NCBI GenBank assembly: GCA_018398575.1
Contig: JAGTXZ010000021.1
Span: 2,852,001 to 2,916,000 of the forward strand
DNA: 64,000 nt
Direction of reading: 5' to 3'
From: Ampelomyces quisqualis
Taxonomy: Eukaryota > Ascomycota > Dothideomycetes > Pleosporales > Phaeosphaeriaceae
Shown: in pieces, positions 61,544-64,000 of the stretch
Layout of the letters: each line of letters opens with the position of its first letter
How positions within the stretch are numbered: the stretch's first letter is position 1
Made by a program: the position numbers and the translations under genes
The notes under the pieces: generated by a model
Database searches by the model: none
Told to the model about the DNA's origin: nothing
The model's input: only the letters and a program-made list of their open reading frames with translations

Positions 61544-64000
61544 ATGGCGCATCGCGACACGGCGCCGTACGCCGCCCAGGACCCAAGAGAGATCACCGCG
61601 CTGGTCCACTCCCTCGAAGCACACAAGGGCAAGAAGGGCAAAGGCGGCTTCTCGGTCAAGAAACACACCTTTGAGCTGCCCAATGGCCGGTCAGTTGACT
61701 CATGGAAAATGAACGATTGGGACTACAAGAAGGAGCATCTGCCCACATATGCGCGAGGACTGTTTACCTACGAAAATCGCGAGGGTAACCAGGAAATTGC
61801 GGTGCGAGGATATGACAAGTTTTTCAACCACGGCGAGGTCAGGAAGACGGAGTGGAAGAATGTGATACAAGACACCCGGGGTCCGTATGAGTTGAGCGTG
61901 AAGGAGAACGGCTGCATTATATTTGTCTCTGGCTTAGACGACGACACTCTGCTGGTCTGTAGCAAGCACTCAACGGGTGCGCGAGGCGATTCGGAGCTGA
62001 GCCATGCTTGCGCAGGCGAGAAGTGGGTCGAGAGGCACATTGCGACTGTCGGCAAGAAGAAGGAGGATTTGGCGCGGACCCTGCGGTCTATGAATGCGAC
62101 ACTCGTGGCGGAGCTCTGCGATGATGATTTCGAGGAGCACGTTCTCGCATACACACCCGAGCAGGCTGGTCTCTACGTGCACGGCATCAACCTGAATCTG
62201 CCCGGCTTCGCCACCTACCCGGGACACCTGGTCGACAAGTTCGCTGATGAGTGGGGCATGAAGAAGGTCGTGTATGTCATGGAAGATGATATCAACAAGG
62301 TCCGGAAGTTCTTGGACCAGGTCGCCGAGACAGGTAATTACAACGGTCGAGACACCGAAGGCTTCGTCATTCGCTGCCAGGCTCGTGAAGGTGCCACTGG
62401 AAACACGTACGCGGATTGGTTTTTCAAGTACAAGTTCGAGGAGCCGTACCTAATGTACCGCCAATGGCGCGAGTGCACAAAGGCTTTGATCTCTGGCAAG
62501 CCGCCTCGGTACAAGAAGCACGAGGCAATCACCAAGGAGTACCTCGACTATGCGCGGAAGAAGTTTGTACAGAATCCTGGGCTCGCCAAAGCATACAGCT
62601 TGAACCATGGCATCATCAAGCTGCGAGACGAGTTTCTGGCTTTCCGTGGTACGACCGGAGCCGACATCATTCGAGAAGAGCTCAAGAATGGACCCGTCGA
62701 GAGCAAGAAGGCAGTACGTAACATTGTACTCGTGCCTGTGGCGACTATCGGGTGCGGAAAGACTACTCTAGCTTTGGCATTGATCAAGCTGTTTGGATGG
62801 GGACACTACCAAAACGACAACGTCAAGGCAAAGAAGGGTCGAGGGCAGATTTTCGCCGACACCATCTCCTCGCTCCTCATTACAAACCCTGTTGTAATCG
62901 CGGACCGTAACAACCACCAAAAGCGCGAGCGCGATCAGATCATCACAGACATATCCAAGACTGTTCCAGATGCTCGCTTCGTTGCACTGCACTACGTACA
63001 TGACCGTTCCAACTACGACAGCATCCGTGACGCGACGCGAAAACGTGTACTTGATCGTGGCGACAACCATCAGACCATACAAGCAGGTTCAAAAGGCTCT
63101 GGTGAGATCATAGAGATCATGGAGGGGTTCATGCATCGCTTTCAGCCAGTCGAGCCAAACGACGGGCCTGACGCACTCTTCGACCTCATCATCAACCTCG
63201 ACCCCACAGTAGACTCACGGGAGAATCTCGAAGTTATCATCGGCCGGCTGTTCGAGACCTATCCTGCCTTGTTTGAAGGTCACGAGATGCCCACCGACAC
63301 TGACATGGACGCTGCCATTGAGTGGGCCATGAATGACTATACGCCAGACTTCAAGATGGATCTCTCTCGTGGAGGTGGCAATAACAAGGGCGCACAGAAC
63401 TTCAACAACAACCAGAATCGTCAGAATATGCAGAGGCACGAGAACAACGGGCGCAAGCAATCTCAACAGGAAGCCAAGCCTAAGAAAACTCCTCGCATGG
63501 AATACTTCTCCGTCCGCCTCAACAACTCCCGCGTGGGCTCGATCCTCGATACATTGTTCAATGACAAAGACCCTGCGACTTCAAGAATGTACAACCATCT
63601 CAAGCAGAGCCGCCGCGTCCAGAACGAGTTCCACGTCACCCTCATGCATCGCGCCTCCGCTGCAGACAACCAGACATACTGGGATAAGCTTATGAAGCTC
63701 CACGAAGCATCCCAGCAAACCGCCGCGACCGGATCCTGGGAGCCTGAGCTTGGAAAGTGCAACGTGCACATGGAGCGCGTCATCTGGGACGATCGGATCA
63801 TGTGCTTCGTCATCCGCCTCGACGGGTCCAGCACACTACAGACTACCGTCGAAGCCGGCACCTCGACAGAAGAGCTTGTGTTTGAATCTGTCAATCCTGT
63901 TGCGCACGTCACGGTTGGCACAGCTTCGCCGAATGTCAAACCTAAAGAAAGCAACGATTTGTTGCAGCGGTGGTTGAATGAAGGATCAGGTGAGCAAACG
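61544..64000 (+). CDS. trl1: tRNA ligase Trl1, cut by the right edge of the window
   Basis: Fungal tRNA ligase joins exon halves in tRNA splicing and HAC1-type mRNA splicing, in nucleus and cytoplasm. Three domains in order: ligase with KxxG nucleotidyl lysine in SVKENGCIIFV (Lys120) and EGFVIRC; polynucleotide kinase with P-loop VATIGCGKTT (about 404) and NHQKRERD; cyclic phosphodiesterase with 2H motifs HVTLMH (about 696) and HVTVGT (about 788). The frame is open from the ATG at 61544 to the window end. A GTGAGC donor at 63990 suggests the last exon begins just outside; 815 complete codons precede it, near the yeast length of 827. The linker before the phosphodiesterase is N/Q/R-rich (FNNNQNRQNMQRHENN). 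No intron is seen inside the window. Confidence 0.95.
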   Translation, partial: MAHRDTAPYAAQDPREITALVHSLEAHKGKKGKGGFSVKKHTFELPNGRSVDSWKMNDWDYKKEHLPTYARGLFTYENREGNQEIAVRGYDKFFNHGEVRKTEWKNVIQDTRGPYELSVKENGCIIFVSGLDDDTLLVCSKHSTGARGDSELSHACAGEKWVERHIATVGKKKEDLARTLRSMNATLVAELCDDDFEEHVLAYTPEQAGLYVHGINLNLPGFATYPGHLVDKFADEWGMKKVVYVMEDDINKVRKFLDQVAETGNYNGRDTEGFVIRCQAREGATGNTYADWFFKYKFEEPYLMYRQWRECTKALISGKPPRYKKHEAITKEYLDYARKKFVQNPGLAKAYSLNHGIIKLRDEFLAFRGTTGADIIREELKNGPVESKKAVRNIVLVPVATIGCGKTTLALALIKLFGWGHYQNDNVKAKKGRGQIFADTISSLLITNPVVIADRNNHQKRERDQIITDISKTVPDARFVALHYVHDRSNYDSIRDATRKRVLDRGDNHQTIQAGSKGSGEIIEIMEGFMHRFQPVEPNDGPDALFDLIINLDPTVDSRENLEVIIGRLFETYPALFEGHEMPTDTDMDAAIEWAMNDYTPDFKMDLSRGGGNNKGAQNFNNNQNRQNMQRHENNGRKQSQQEAKPKKTPRMEYFSVRLNNSRVGSILDTLFNDKDPATSRMYNHLKQSRRVQNEFHVTLMHRASAADNQTYWDKLMKLHEASQQTAATGSWEPELGKCNVHMERVIWDDRIMCFVIRLDGSSTLQTTVEAGTSTEELVFESVNPVAHVTVGTASPNVKPKESNDLLQRWLNEGSGEQT

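Overview
This window is nuclear DNA from a filamentous ascomycete. The evidence is short spliceosomal introns (mostly 45-80 bp, GTRNGT donors, CTAAC/CTAAT-like branch points), a CFEM GPI-anchored protein, a CYP505 P450-reductase fusion, an A-T-R-R glycine-betaine-reductase type enzyme and a fungal-type three-domain tRNA ligase. The overall style fits a dothideomycete (Pleosporales-like), but that is an inference from gene content and not a placement. Exons given here were spliced by eye from frame continuity and splice consensus.

Layout. 1-2735: 3' part of a secreted GH35 beta-galactosidase. 3575-5545 and 5843-6424: divergent patatin-domain protein (GxSxG serine replaced by alanine) and a 2H cyclic phosphodiesterase. 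6677-10962: two divergent genes sharing a rare His/Glu/Pro-rich domain. 12528-18550: amino-acid permease, an unknown disordered protein and a PEK-type eIF2-alpha kinase. 19012-20753: F-box gene followed by a decayed F-box copy. 21156-24473: MCH1-like transporter with a 60-bp minisatellite, divergent from exosome subunit RRP42 across a promoter that is itself a short tandem array. 25391-35573: ATRR-like reductase, a dead SnoaL-like gene, a secreted BBE-type FAD oxidase and an MFS transporter. 35901-44000: a decayed unknown gene, a CFEM protein, CYP505 and a homogentisate dioxygenase homologue broken by three in-frame TAG codons. 47032-58722: SFT2, a bHLH factor with a very long upstream region, COX19 and NPR3. 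59036-60832: two neighbouring cyclin-box-like genes, the first interrupted by a TAG. 60973-64000: a small membrane protein divergent from tRNA ligase TRL1, which runs off the right edge.

How the genes work together. Most intact genes are housekeeping (RRP42, SFT2, COX19, NPR3, TRL1, eIF2 kinase). The 25-44 kb block is more accessory in character, with oxidoreductases, transporters and three decayed genes, and may be the remnant of a metabolic neighbourhood. TRL1 and the CPD1-like enzyme act in the same tRNA-splicing and ADP-ribose cyclic phosphate pathway but are 55 kb apart. No CRISPR, rRNA, convincing tRNA gene or intact transposon was found.
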